A DNA stretch of 47,766 bases from Micromonospora zingiberis (lineage in GTDB: Bacteria; Actinomycetota; Actinomycetes; Mycobacteriales; Micromonosporaceae), in assembly GCF_004331455.1 (NCBI RefSeq), contig NZ_SJJR01000031.1, positions 1 through 47,766 on the forward strand, given 5' to 3'. The position numbers and the translations under genes are program-made. Below are positions 36,598 to 45,151 of the stretch, in pieces; the stretch's first letter is position 1, and the number at the start of each line of letters is the position of its first letter. Under the pieces are notes generated by a model. It ran no database searches and was not told the origin of the DNA. It worked only from the letters and a program-made list of their open reading frames with translations.

Positions 36598-37563
36598 TCA
36601 GGCCCAGAGCTGGCCCTCCAGGGCATCCTCCGCGTCAGCGAGGGTGCCGCCGTACGCCCCGGTGCTGAGGTACTTCCAGCCCCCGTCACTGACCACGAAC
36701 GCCACGTCGGCACGGCGGCCGTCGCGAACCGCCTCGTGGGCCACGGCCAGCGCCGCGTGCAGGACCGCCCCGGTGGAGAAGCCGACGAACAGTCCCTCGA
36801 CCTCCACCAGCTGCCGGGTCCGCAGCACGGCGTCCCGGGTGCCCACGGAGAACCGCCGGTTGAGCACCGTGGCGTCGTAGAGCTCTGGGACGTACCCCTC
36901 GTCGATGTTGCGCAGCCCGTAGACCAGCTCGCCGTACCGCGGCTCGGCCGCGACGATCTGGATGCCCTCGACCTTCTCCCGCAGGTAGCGCCCGGTCCCC
37001 ATCAGGGTGCCGGTGGTGCCCAGTCCCGCGACGAAGTGGGTGATCGTCGGCAGGTCGTGCAGCAGCTCCGGACCGGTCGTCTCGTAGTGCGCCCGGGCGT
37101 TGGCCTCGTTGCCGTACTGGAAGAGCATCACCCAGTCCGGATGCTCGGCGGCGATCTGCTTGGCGGTGGCGACCGCCTGGTTCGAACCGCCCGCCGCCGG
37201 CGAGAAGATGATCTCCGCGCCGTACATCCGGAGCAGCTGCACCCGCTCGGCCGAGACGTTCTCCGGCATCACGCAGACCAGCCGGTAGCCGCGCAGCTTC
37301 GCCACCATGGCCAACGAGATGCCGGTGTTGCCGCTGGTCGGCTCCAGGATCGTGTCGCCCGGCCGGAGCCGGCCGGCCGCCTCGGCGGCGCGGACCATGA
37401 ACATGGCCGCCCGGTCCTTGACGCTGCCGGTCGGGTTACGGTCCTCAAGCTTGGCCCACAGCCGCACCGGCGGTGCCCCTTCGGGCACCGTCGGCGACAG
37501 TCGGGGCAGCCCCACCAGGGGCGTGCCACCGCAGGCGTCCAGCAGGCTGTCGTACCGCGCCAT
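36598..37563 (-). CDS. cysM: CysO-dependent cysteine synthase CysM
   Basis: A 321-residue PLP enzyme of the cysteine synthase family. MARYDSLLDACGGTPLVGLPRLSP opens the protein, the PLP lysine is in NPTGSVKDRAA, the phosphate loop is PTSGNTGIS, and GTTGTLMGTG follows. The length and neighbours fit mycobacterial CysM (Rv1336), which uses O-phosphoserine and the thiocarboxylate carrier CysO instead of free sulfide. ATG 37563 lies 10 bp after cysO. Confidence 0.94.
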   Translation of the reverse strand: MARYDSLLDACGGTPLVGLPRLSPTVPEGAPPVRLWAKLEDRNPTGSVKDRAAMFMVRAAEAAGRLRPGDTILEPTSGNTGISLAMVAKLRGYRLVCVMPENVSAERVQLLRMYGAEIIFSPAAGGSNQAVATAKQIAAEHPDWVMLFQYGNEANARAHYETTGPELLHDLPTITHFVAGLGTTGTLMGTGRYLREKVEGIQIVAAEPRYGELVYGLRNIDEGYVPELYDATVLNRRFSVGTRDAVLRTRQLVEVEGLFVGFSTGAVLHAALAVAHEAVRDGRRADVAFVVSDGGWKYLSTGAYGGTLADAEDALEGQLWA

Positions 37564-37573
37564 CGCGCTCGCC

Positions 37574-37927
37574 TCAGCCGACGGTGACGGGCGTCCGGCG
37601 CCCGGCCGCGGTGTTGTGCTGCGCGATCGCCGCAGCGGCGGCGAAGCCGAACGCGCCGCCGGCCACCGCGGGCAGGATGGTGACGCTGTCACCGTCGGAG
37701 AGCTTGGCGTCCAGCGCGCCGAGGAAGCGGACGTCCTCGTCGTTGACGTAGACGTTGACGAAGCGGTGCAGCGCGCCGGCCTCGGTGACCAGCCGCCCCC
37801 GCAGCCCGGCGTGCCGGGAGTCAAGGTCGGTGAGCAGGTCGTTCAGCGTGTCGCCGCTGCCCTCGACGACCTTCGCGCCGCCGGTGTAGCTGCGCAGGAT
37901 GGTGGGGATGCGAACCTCGATGGCCAT
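37574..37927 (-). CDS. cysO: CysO sulfur-carrier protein with C-terminal extension
   Basis: A 117-residue MoaD/ThiS-type ubiquitin-like protein. IPTILRSYTGG, LHRFVNVYVNDEDVRF and GDSVTILPAVAGG match mycobacterial CysO. There the protein ends at the Gly-Gly that becomes the thiocarboxylate; here Gly90-Gly91 is followed by 26 more residues (AFGFAAAAAIAQ onward, then TAAGRRTPVTVG). It can only act as a sulfur carrier after this tail is removed, and the JAMM protease Mec encoded next door is the obvious candidate. A frameshift at the end would be another explanation. Confidence 0.93.
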   Translation of the reverse strand: MAIEVRIPTILRSYTGGAKVVEGSGDTLNDLLTDLDSRHAGLRGRLVTEAGALHRFVNVYVNDEDVRFLGALDAKLSDGDSVTILPAVAGGAFGFAAAAAIAQHNTAAGRRTPVTVG

Positions 37928-37989
37928 GATGTCCTAACTCCTAGATCAGGTGTGCTCGGTGACGGAACGGGTGCGTGGGGCTGAGAAGG

Positions 37990-38478
37990 TCAGCGACCCG
38001 AACACTCGTAGTCGACCGTCGCCGGGCTCTGCCCGAACATGTAGGACTGCACGGCGTGCGGATCCACCCCGGCGTCGAGGATCCGCACCGGCTCCTCGGT
38101 CACCACCCCGTCCACGATCCGGAAGGAGCGGATCTCCTCCGTGTCCGGCTCGCGGGTGGAGACGAGCAGGTAGTGCGCGCCCGGTTCACCGGCGAAGGAG
38201 ACATCCGTCCGCGACGGGTATGCCTCCGTGGCGGTGTGCGAGTGGTAGATGACGATGGGCTCCTCGTCCCGATCGTCCATCTCCCGCCAGACCCGCAACT
38301 GCTCCATCGAGTCGAACTCGTAGAAGGTCATCGAGCGGGCGGCGTTGTCCATCGGGATGTGCCGGGTCGGCTGGTCGCTGCCGACCGGGCCGGCGACCAC
38401 ACCACAGGCCTCGTCGGGGTGGTCCCGACGGGCGTGGGCCACGATCGCGTCAACGATCGACCGGTCGATGCTCAGCAC
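37990..38478 (-). CDS. mec: JAMM/M67 metalloprotease Mec
   Basis: A 162-residue zinc peptidase. The JAMM motif is YHSHTATEAYPSRTDVSFA (HxH-x10-D) with the upstream glutamate in HPDEACGVV. In Mycobacterium, Mec cuts cysteine off the CysO-cysteine adduct. Here it may also trim the CysO tail. The C-terminal 20 residues, ending DYECSGR, are longer than usual. It starts the mec-cysO-cysM set. Confidence 0.93.
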   Translation of the reverse strand: MLSIDRSIVDAIVAHARRDHPDEACGVVAGPVGSDQPTRHIPMDNAARSMTFYEFDSMEQLRVWREMDDRDEEPIVIYHSHTATEAYPSRTDVSFAGEPGAHYLLVSTREPDTEEIRSFRIVDGVVTEEPVRILDAGVDPHAVQSYMFGQSPATVDYECSGR

Positions 38479-38532
38479 GCCGCCAAGCCTAGCGCCCGTC
38501 GCCGGCCGACCGCGAGGCGGCGCCGGTCACAG

Positions 38533-39027
38533 TCACTCGATCAAGGAGTTGAGCAGGGACTCCTGGAGATAGCCCAGATAGGCGTAGACCGAAAGCTGGA
38601 ACACCCGGCTGGAGGAGGGATCGTCGGCCACCGCGTCGTCCAGCTCGGCGCCCAGGTCCGTGCCGTCCTTGATCTCCAAGCGGACGCCCATCGCCAGCCG
38701 GGCGTCGTTGAGGGCCCGCAGCCACGCCTCGGCCGCCTCCGCGTCCAGGCGTACCTCTCCGCCGCCGTCGCCGGGCAGCGCGGCCAGGATCGCCCCGGCC
38801 TGGTCGATCTTCGCGGTCTTCAGGTCACCCTCGGTGTACCGACGGAACTCCGCGGTCCCCGCCGCGTCCTCCGGGTAGACCTCGGGGAAGAGCCGGCACA
38901 CCACCGGGTCGGAGTGGTCGAAGCCGTCGGTGAGCAGGCCGACCACCTCGGAGGCGACCTTGCGCAGCACACGCACCTCGTCGACGGCGAACGTGGCGAC
39001 GTACCGGTCACCCCGGCGGCGGAACAT
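38533..39027 (-). CDS. DUF2017 protein (AosR-like position)
   Basis: A 164-residue, mostly helical protein of DUF2017, starting MFRRRGDRYVATFAVDEVRVLRK. The gene stands between clpS and mec, as Rv1332 does in Mycobacterium; that protein has been described as the redox regulator AosR acting on the mec-cysO-cysM genes. Only one cysteine (PVVCRLFPE) is seen here, so disulfide sensing as proposed there would need a second molecule. GTG 39033, overlapping the clpS stop, is an alternative start. Confidence 0.85.
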   Translation of the reverse strand: MFRRRGDRYVATFAVDEVRVLRKVASEVVGLLTDGFDHSDPVVCRLFPEVYPEDAAGTAEFRRYTEGDLKTAKIDQAGAILAALPGDGGGEVRLDAEAAEAWLRALNDARLAMGVRLEIKDGTDLGAELDDAVADDPSSSRVFQLSVYAYLGYLQESLLNSLIE

Positions 39028-39029
39028 GC

Positions 39030-39320
39030 TCACGAGCGGTCCACCGTCGCCCAGAGCCCGTACGCGTGCAGCTGCGAAGCGTCGTGCTCCATGCGCTCCC
39101 GAGCACCGCTGGAGACCACGGCCTTGCCCTTGTGGTGCACGTCCAGCATGAGCTGCTCGGCCTTCTCCCGGCTGTAGCCGAAAAGCTTCTGGAACACCCA
39201 GGTCACGTAGGTCATCAGGTTGACCGGGTCGTCCCACACGATCGTCACCCACGGCCGGTCGGGAGCCGGCACCTCATCGGTGTCCGGAGTCTCGACCGGT
39301 GCAACCTGCGGAGCCGCCAT
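39030..39320 (-). CDS. clpS: ClpS adaptor protein
   Basis: A 96-residue adaptor that feeds N-degron proteins to the ClpCP protease. The flexible N-terminus (MAAPQVAPVETPDTD) is followed by the folded domain with WVTIVWDDPVNLMTYVTWVFQKLFGYS, the Asp-Asp-Pro-Val-Asn hairpin being diagnostic, and LDVHHKGKAVV with the pocket histidine. ATG 39329 is also possible. The DUF2017 gene follows within a few bases. Confidence 0.94.
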   Translation of the reverse strand: MAAPQVAPVETPDTDEVPAPDRPWVTIVWDDPVNLMTYVTWVFQKLFGYSREKAEQLMLDVHHKGKAVVSSGARERMEHDASQLHAYGLWATVDRS

Positions 39321-39435
39321 GCCCCCCATCGTGCCACCGGATCGGCGGAACCGAGGAACCGGAACGCCGGACCCGGTTCCCGCACCGCCCGTGGGCGCCC
39401 CACCGGCGCCGTCGACAGGGTGCACCGCGGGGCCG

Positions 39436-40956
39436 TCAGGCGAGCAGGATGCCGTGTTCGGCAGCATCGGAAAGCACCGTGCCGAGCGAGATGCGGATCA
39501 CCTCGAAGCGGCGGGCCACCTCTCGGGACAGTTCCAGTTCGACCTCCCGCACCGCGCGTTGGGCCCAGGCCCGGGCCGCGTTCGGGTCGTTGTTGCCCGG
39601 CGTACGCCAGTGCTGCCAGCAGCCGCCGGACAGCGCCACCGCCACCGGCGGAAGCACCTCGCTACGGGCCGGCACCGGATACGCGGACAGCGCGTCGATC
39701 GCGGCGGCACCGCTCAGTCCCGCCACGCCCGCGGTGCTGGTGATCAGCAGCACCCGCTCCAGCTCCGGCCCGGTGGTCAACTCCGGCATGCTCCAGCGGA
39801 CGGCCTGGTAGATGCGGCGGCGGACACCGGCCGCCAACGGCGCGCCGAAGAGGCGGCCGGCGGTGTCGTCCACGAGTACCCGCGCGGCGTGGTCGCACTG
39901 CCTGGTGGCCAGCAGCGACAACGCCTCCATCTCGCGGTCGAGCAGTTGGGGCAGGCCGGCGCAGCCGGCACCGAAGAGGATCTCCTGCACCAGGCGCAGA
40001 TGCATCTTGGCCAGCTCCAGCGCCAGATACTGGCGGATCCGCCGGGCGATCGAACGCGTCTGCCGGTCGAGCTGTTCGGACCAGTCGCCCGGCTCGGCCA
40101 GCACCGGCACCCGGCCGTTCTCGCCGGGCAACTCCGGCGGCTCGCCGCTGGCCCGGCACAGCCCCTCGTCGGAGGCCCAGGCGACCAGCGCCCGTTTCAG
40201 GTCGGCCGCGTCGCCGTCGAGAATCGGGAACCAGCGGGCGTCGGCCAGTCCGGGCACGGCGGCGAGCAACGCGGCCCGGCACGCCTCGACGGTGACCGCG
40301 ACCGGATCGACCGTCGGGCTGCCGGGCTCCCCCGAACGCTGCCCGACCACCGTGCCCTCGGGCGCCGCCGCCCACCCACCGGTGCCCGGCGTGACCGCGA
40401 AGAGGACCCGGACCCGGGTTCCCGCGACCTCGGCGAGCAGGTTCAGTTCGGCGGCGCTGAACGATTGATCCGCCGCGATCACGAAGAGCAGGGCGCCGGC
40501 CCGGCCGACCGCGTCCAGCAGGATCCTGTTGCCGGCCAGCCCCAGCGCCCCGGTGTCCGGCGTGTCGACCAGGGCGAGACGCTTGAGCAACGGCTCGGGC
40601 AGGCTCAGCTCGACCCGGCGCGGCGGTCTGGCCAGCGCCGGCCCCACGGCCGGCAGGTCCGGGCGGTACGAGTGCGACTGCCGGTAGCCGGGCACGAAGG
40701 CGGCCCGGGCGGGCACGGCCGCGTGGCGTACCACCAGCCAACTGCCGGCCGGCGCGGAGAGCATGCCGGCGTCGAGGCCCAACAGCGCGGCGAGCACATC
40801 GGCCCGCCCGGCGCCCGCCGGACCGGCAGCGATCACCGCGAGCGGCTCGTGCGGGCTGGTGGCGGTGACGCCGAGCCGCTCCGGAAAGGGACCGGCATCA
40901 GCCGACCCGGCCGCGTCGTCGGGCGTACCCAGGTGGTGGAGAGGGCCCGGCTTCAT
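39436..40956 (-). CDS. Dynamin-like/GTPase-fold protein with degenerate motifs
   Basis: A 506-residue protein. The layout resembles actinobacterial dynamin-like or YfjP-type GTPases: a P-loop-like AAGPAGAGRADVLAALLG (about 40-57) without the usual GKS, a G3-like ALVDTPDTGALG, and VLFAVTPGTG where NKxD would be expected, then a long helical region and a hydrophobic pair of segments near 430-460. Nucleotide binding is therefore doubtful. ATG 40956 has GGAGG about 10 nt upstream. Divergent from the LuxR-type regulator gene. The assignment is from overall pattern only. Confidence 0.6.
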   Translation of the reverse strand: MKPGPLHHLGTPDDAAGSADAGPFPERLGVTATSPHEPLAVIAAGPAGAGRADVLAALLGLDAGMLSAPAGSWLVVRHAAVPARAAFVPGYRQSHSYRPDLPAVGPALARPPRRVELSLPEPLLKRLALVDTPDTGALGLAGNRILLDAVGRAGALLFVIAADQSFSAAELNLLAEVAGTRVRVLFAVTPGTGGWAAAPEGTVVGQRSGEPGSPTVDPVAVTVEACRAALLAAVPGLADARWFPILDGDAADLKRALVAWASDEGLCRASGEPPELPGENGRVPVLAEPGDWSEQLDRQTRSIARRIRQYLALELAKMHLRLVQEILFGAGCAGLPQLLDREMEALSLLATRQCDHAARVLVDDTAGRLFGAPLAAGVRRRIYQAVRWSMPELTTGPELERVLLITSTAGVAGLSGAAAIDALSAYPVPARSEVLPPVAVALSGGCWQHWRTPGNNDPNAARAWAQRAVREVELELSREVARRFEVIRISLGTVLSDAAEHGILLA

Positions 40957-41156
40957 CAGGCGGTGGCCTCCGAGGCAAGGCGGCCGGCACAGCCGGTCGC
41001 GGTGAACATCCGGTGACGACACCCGGATGCCGGAAGAGTACGGGCGCCAGCGTCGGGAACGGGACAATTCAAGTACTCAGCGGTAACTCTCTGACTACTC
41101 AACTTGGCCCGCTCGGGCTACCGGCCGGGTCCGGCTTCCATCGATATGCTGCGCAA

Positions 41157-43835
41157 ATGAGTCGGTGGAGGTTCGTGGGCCGCACGATGGAACTCGACCG
41201 CCTGCAAGTCGCGGTGACCGGTGCCCAAGGGCGGGGCATCTTCTTCACCGGCAGCGCGGGCATCGGGAAGAGTCGCCTGCTGCGGGAGGCGGTGGATGCC
41301 CTGCCCGCCGAGAAGTACGCGGTCTGGTGGATCGCGGCCAGCGCCACCACCGCGGCGATGCCCTTCGGTGGCCTGGTGCAGGTCCTGCCCGTCGAGCAGC
41401 CGCAGGGCCTGTCGCCCGCCGGGATCCTGCGGTGGGCCGTCGACGTGTTGCAGCAGCAGGCCGCCGGCCGGCGGATCGTGCTCGCCGTCGACGACGCGCA
41501 CCTGTTGGACCCACCGTCGGCCGCCCTGGTGCACCTGCTGGCCCGCTCCGAGAACGCCTGCGTGGTGGGCACCCTGCGCGACGGTGAGCAGATCCCGCTG
41601 CCGATCCGCGCACTGTGGACCGACGGGCTTGTCGACCTTGCCGAGCTGAGTCCGCTGGCGCCGACCGAGACCGCCGGGCTGCTCGCCGTCATCCTCGGTG
41701 GTCCGGTCGACGGCGGCTCGGCGGACCGGCTGGGTCGGCTCAGCGCCGGCAACCCACTGCTGTTGCGTGAGCTGGTGCACGCCGCCCAGGGCAGCGAGGA
41801 ACTCACCAAGCGGTACGGCATCTGGACCTGGACCGGCCGTCTGGAGTTGGCGCCCAGCCTGACCGATCTGATCGACATCCGGATCGGCCAGCTCAGCCCC
41901 GGCGTACGCGCGGTGGTCGAGCTGGTCGCGTTCGGTGAACCACTGGGTCTGCGGCTGCTCAACAAGGCGGTGGACCAGACCGATGTGGAGACCGCCGAGG
42001 AGCGCGGCCTGATCACGATGGTCAACTCCGACCGGCGGCTCGACGTCCGCCTGGCCCACCCGCTCTACGGCGAGGTGGTACGCCGGCAGTGCCCGGTCAG
42101 CCGGACCCGCCGGTTGCAGGCGCACCTGGCCGAACTGCTGGAGGGGGTCGGCACGCGGCGCCGGGAGGATCTGCTCCGGGTGGCGGTGTGGCGGCTGGAC
42201 TCCGGCACCGCGCAGGACCCGTCGTTGCTGGCCTCCGCCGCCGCGCAGGCGTTCGCGCGCTACGACGTACCGTTGGCGACCCGGCTGGCCCGGGCGGCGC
42301 TCGATGCCGACGGCGGATTCGCCGCAGCCGAACTGCTGGCCACCATCCTGATGTTCGCCGACCGGCCGGCCGAGGCGCTCGGCGTGCTCGACGCGGTCGC
42401 CCCGGACACCGGCGACGAGGAACGCCTCAGCCGGTGGCTGACCGTCCGGGGCATGGTCAGTTACTGGGGACTCAGTCAGGAGTCCACGGTGGAGAAGATC
42501 GCCGAGCAAGGTACCCGGTTGGCCGACTCGGCCGCCCAGGCCCGGATCCGCGCCTTCGAGGCGATCATGCGCCTGCACCGGTTGGACGCACCGGCCGCAC
42601 TGCGCCTCGCGCAGGGCGTGCTGGACCGGCCGGCGGCCAGCGTCGCCGCGCGCGAGCTGGCCCGGTGCACCATCGCCCACCTCCAGGCCGTGCAGGGTCA
42701 GTTGTGCCGCAGCGCCACCGCGGTGGATCTGGTGCAGGCGAAGGCCGCCAGCTGGCGGGCGGAGATGCCGTACCTGCAACTGGCCGTGGAGCTGGCCCGG
42801 GGCACCCGACTGGCGCTCTCCGGCGACCTGGCCGGCATCGACCGGCTGGTGGCGGACGAGTTCGCCGACCTGGCCGACGCGGGTGACTTCCGGCTCGGCA
42901 GCGGTTACCTGGCGATCCTGCGGTCGTACGCGGCACGGCTGCGCGGGCGCAGCGACGCCGCCCTGCAGGCCGCGCTCGGCGGCTGCGCGATCCTGGCGAC
43001 CAGCCGGGTCTACGCCGGCCTGGCCCAAGCCGAGCGGGCGCAGGCCGCCGCGCTGCGCGGCGATGCCCGGCAGGCGGCCGAGGCGATGGCCGAGGCCGAC
43101 CGCATCCACGCACCGAGCATGGCGGTGCTGTATCCGTGGCTGGAGCAGGCCCGGGCGGCGGCCCTCGCCGCCGGCGGCGACCTGTCCGGTGCCGTGGCAC
43201 ACCTGCACCAGTTGGTCGGCCGGTTGCGTACCGACGGTTTCGCCGGGCACGAGACCCTGGCCCTGCACGACCTGGTACGCCTCGGTGAGGCCACCGCGGC
43301 GACCGGCCCGACCTGCTCCGACGACAGCCGCCGCACCGTCGCGCAGCGGCTGGCGGAGCTGTCCGAGCAGGTCGACGGGGAGCTTCCCCCGCTGCTGGCC
43401 CGGCACGCCCGGGCGGTCGCCGACGGCTCGCCCGAGCAACTGCTCTCGGTCGCCGACAACTTCATGGATCTGGGGCTGACGCTGCTGGCCGCGGAGGCCG
43501 CCGCGGGTGCCGTACACCTGCTGCGGCAGCGCCGCTCGCCGGAGGTCAGCGGGGCCAGCGAACGGCTCGCCGTCCTGCTCGGGTGCTGCGACATGGTGCA
43601 GACCCCGGCCCTGCGGGCGGCCACGCCGACGCTCACCGACCGGGAGTGGCAGGTGGCCCGGCTGGCGGCGGACGGCGAAACCAGTCGGGCCATCGCCGAG
43701 CAACTCTTCCTCTCCGCTCGCACCGTGGAGAACCACCTGCAACGGGTCTACAGCAAGCTCGGGCTGAACGGTCGGGCGGAGCTCAAGGCGGCGCTGCGGG
43801 CGATGCCGGGCCACAACGGCACGGCGGCGAACTGA
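41157..43835 (+). CDS. Large ATP-binding LuxR-family (LAL) regulator
   Basis: An 892-residue regulator of the LAL group. An N-terminal AAA/STAND ATPase has Walker A GSAGIGKS (32-39) and Walker B IVLAVDDAH (107-115); a long TPR-like middle follows; the C-terminal LuxR helix-turn-helix (about 826-885) reads LTDREWQVARLAADGETSRAIAEQLFLS and VENHLQRVYSKLG. Such proteins act as ligand- and ATP-controlled activators, often for catabolic or secondary-metabolite genes. The frame is open upstream to 41013 but ATG 41157 starts the family-like part. pncB follows after 16 bp. The target genes are unknown. Confidence 0.92.
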   Translation: MSRWRFVGRTMELDRLQVAVTGAQGRGIFFTGSAGIGKSRLLREAVDALPAEKYAVWWIAASATTAAMPFGGLVQVLPVEQPQGLSPAGILRWAVDVLQQQAAGRRIVLAVDDAHLLDPPSAALVHLLARSENACVVGTLRDGEQIPLPIRALWTDGLVDLAELSPLAPTETAGLLAVILGGPVDGGSADRLGRLSAGNPLLLRELVHAAQGSEELTKRYGIWTWTGRLELAPSLTDLIDIRIGQLSPGVRAVVELVAFGEPLGLRLLNKAVDQTDVETAEERGLITMVNSDRRLDVRLAHPLYGEVVRRQCPVSRTRRLQAHLAELLEGVGTRRREDLLRVAVWRLDSGTAQDPSLLASAAAQAFARYDVPLATRLARAALDADGGFAAAELLATILMFADRPAEALGVLDAVAPDTGDEERLSRWLTVRGMVSYWGLSQESTVEKIAEQGTRLADSAAQARIRAFEAIMRLHRLDAPAALRLAQGVLDRPAASVAARELARCTIAHLQAVQGQLCRSATAVDLVQAKAASWRAEMPYLQLAVELARGTRLALSGDLAGIDRLVADEFADLADAGDFRLGSGYLAILRSYAARLRGRSDAALQAALGGCAILATSRVYAGLAQAERAQAAALRGDARQAAEAMAEADRIHAPSMAVLYPWLEQARAAALAAGGDLSGAVAHLHQLVGRLRTDGFAGHETLALHDLVRLGEATAATGPTCSDDSRRTVAQRLAELSEQVDGELPPLLARHARAVADGSPEQLLSVADNFMDLGLTLLAAEAAAGAVHLLRQRRSPEVSGASERLAVLLGCCDMVQTPALRAATPTLTDREWQVARLAADGETSRAIAEQLFLSARTVENHLQRVYSKLGLNGRAELKAALRAMPGHNGTAAN

Positions 43836-43851
43836 ACCTTAGGCTGAAGGC

Positions 43852-45138
43852 GTGCACACCCTTCGTCCCGCACTGCTGACCGACCACTACGAGCTGACCA
43901 TGATCAGTGCCGCCCTGCGGGACGGCACCGCGCACCGAAACTGCGTGTTCGAGGTCTTCAGCCGCCGGCTGCCCGCCGGGCGCCGCTACGGCGTGGTCGC
44001 CGGCACCGCGCGGCTGATCGACCTGATCCGCGAGTTCCGCTTCGACCCGGACGACATCGACTTCCTGCGGCGTACCGGCGTGGTCGACGAGCCGGCCGCC
44101 GCCTGGCTGGCCGACTACCGGTTCACCGGCGACGTCGACGGGTACGCCGAGGGAGAGTTGTTCTTCCCCGGATCGCCCATCCTGACCGTCACCGGCACCT
44201 TCGCCGAGTGCGTGGTGCTGGAGACGTTGGTGCTGTCGGTGCTCAACTACGACTGCGCGGTGGCCGCCGCCGCAGCCCGGATGGTGACCGCCGCCCGGGG
44301 CCGAGCGCTGATCGAGATGGGGTCTCGGCGGGCACACGAGGAGGCCGCGGTCGCGGCGGCCCGCTCGGCGTACCTGGCCGGGTTCCGGTTCACCTCCAAC
44401 CTGGCGGCGGGTCAGCGCTACGGCATTCCGACCGCCGGCACCGCCGCGCACGCGTTCACCCTGCTGCACGACGACGAGCGGGCGGCGTTCGCCTCGCAGG
44501 TCGCCACGCTGGGCAAGGAGACCACGCTGCTGGTCGACACGTACGACATCAGCCAGGGCATCCGCAACGCGATCGAGGTGGCCGGGCCGGAGCTGCGGGC
44601 GGTCCGGATCGACTCCGGTGACCTGGCGGTGATCGCCCAGCAGTCCCGGCAGTTGCTGGACTCCCTCGGCGCCACCGAGACAAAGATCATCGTCTCCGGT
44701 GACCTCGACGAGTACGCCATCGCGGCGCTGGCCGCCGAGCCGGTCGACATGTACGGCGCCGGCACCTCCGTGGTCACCGGCTCGGGAGCGCCGACCGCCG
44801 GGCTGGTCTACAAGCTGGTCGAGGTCGAGGGGCGCCCGGTGGTCAAGCGGTCCGAGCAGAAGGCCACCATCGGCGGTCGCAAGGTCGCCGTCCGCCGGCA
44901 CAAGCCGACCGGCACCGCCACCGAGGAGGTCATCGTCCCGCAGGGGGTACCGGACCGGCACCCGAACGACCGCCTGCTGCAACGGTCGTACCTGAGCGCA
45001 GGGGACGAGGTGACGCTGCCGACGTTGGAAGAGTCGCGCGAGCACCTGCGGCAGTGCCTGATCTCCATCCCGTGGGAGGGCCTGAAGCTCTCCACCGGCG
45101 ACCCGGCCATCCCGGTCACCGTGGTACCCGCCCAGTGA
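43852..45138 (+). CDS. pncB: Nicotinate phosphoribosyltransferase
   Basis: A 428-residue enzyme joining nicotinate and PRPP to nicotinate mononucleotide. LLTDHYELTMISAAL at the N-terminus, EMGSRRAHEEAAVAAARSAYLAGF, the phospho-histidine region TAGTAAHAF and the phosphate-binding RIDSGDLA are all present. GTG start. With the nicotinamidase gene 13 bp downstream it forms a nicotinamide-to-NAD salvage pair. Confidence 0.96.
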   Translation: MHTLRPALLTDHYELTMISAALRDGTAHRNCVFEVFSRRLPAGRRYGVVAGTARLIDLIREFRFDPDDIDFLRRTGVVDEPAAAWLADYRFTGDVDGYAEGELFFPGSPILTVTGTFAECVVLETLVLSVLNYDCAVAAAAARMVTAARGRALIEMGSRRAHEEAAVAAARSAYLAGFRFTSNLAAGQRYGIPTAGTAAHAFTLLHDDERAAFASQVATLGKETTLLVDTYDISQGIRNAIEVAGPELRAVRIDSGDLAVIAQQSRQLLDSLGATETKIIVSGDLDEYAIAALAAEPVDMYGAGTSVVTGSGAPTAGLVYKLVEVEGRPVVKRSEQKATIGGRKVAVRRHKPTGTATEEVIVPQGVPDRHPNDRLLQRSYLSAGDEVTLPTLEESREHLRQCLISIPWEGLKLSTGDPAIPVTVVPAQ

Positions 45139-45151
45139 GAGGAGCTAGTCG

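Noticed and set aside
41118..43814. 898-codon open frame antisense to the LAL regulator
   Set aside because: Composition is Gln/Gly/Arg/Val-rich with no recognisable domain, and the opposite strand has clear Walker and LuxR motifs.
43783..45045. 420-codon open frame antisense to pncB
   Set aside because: A shadow of pncB, whose catalytic motifs are unambiguous.
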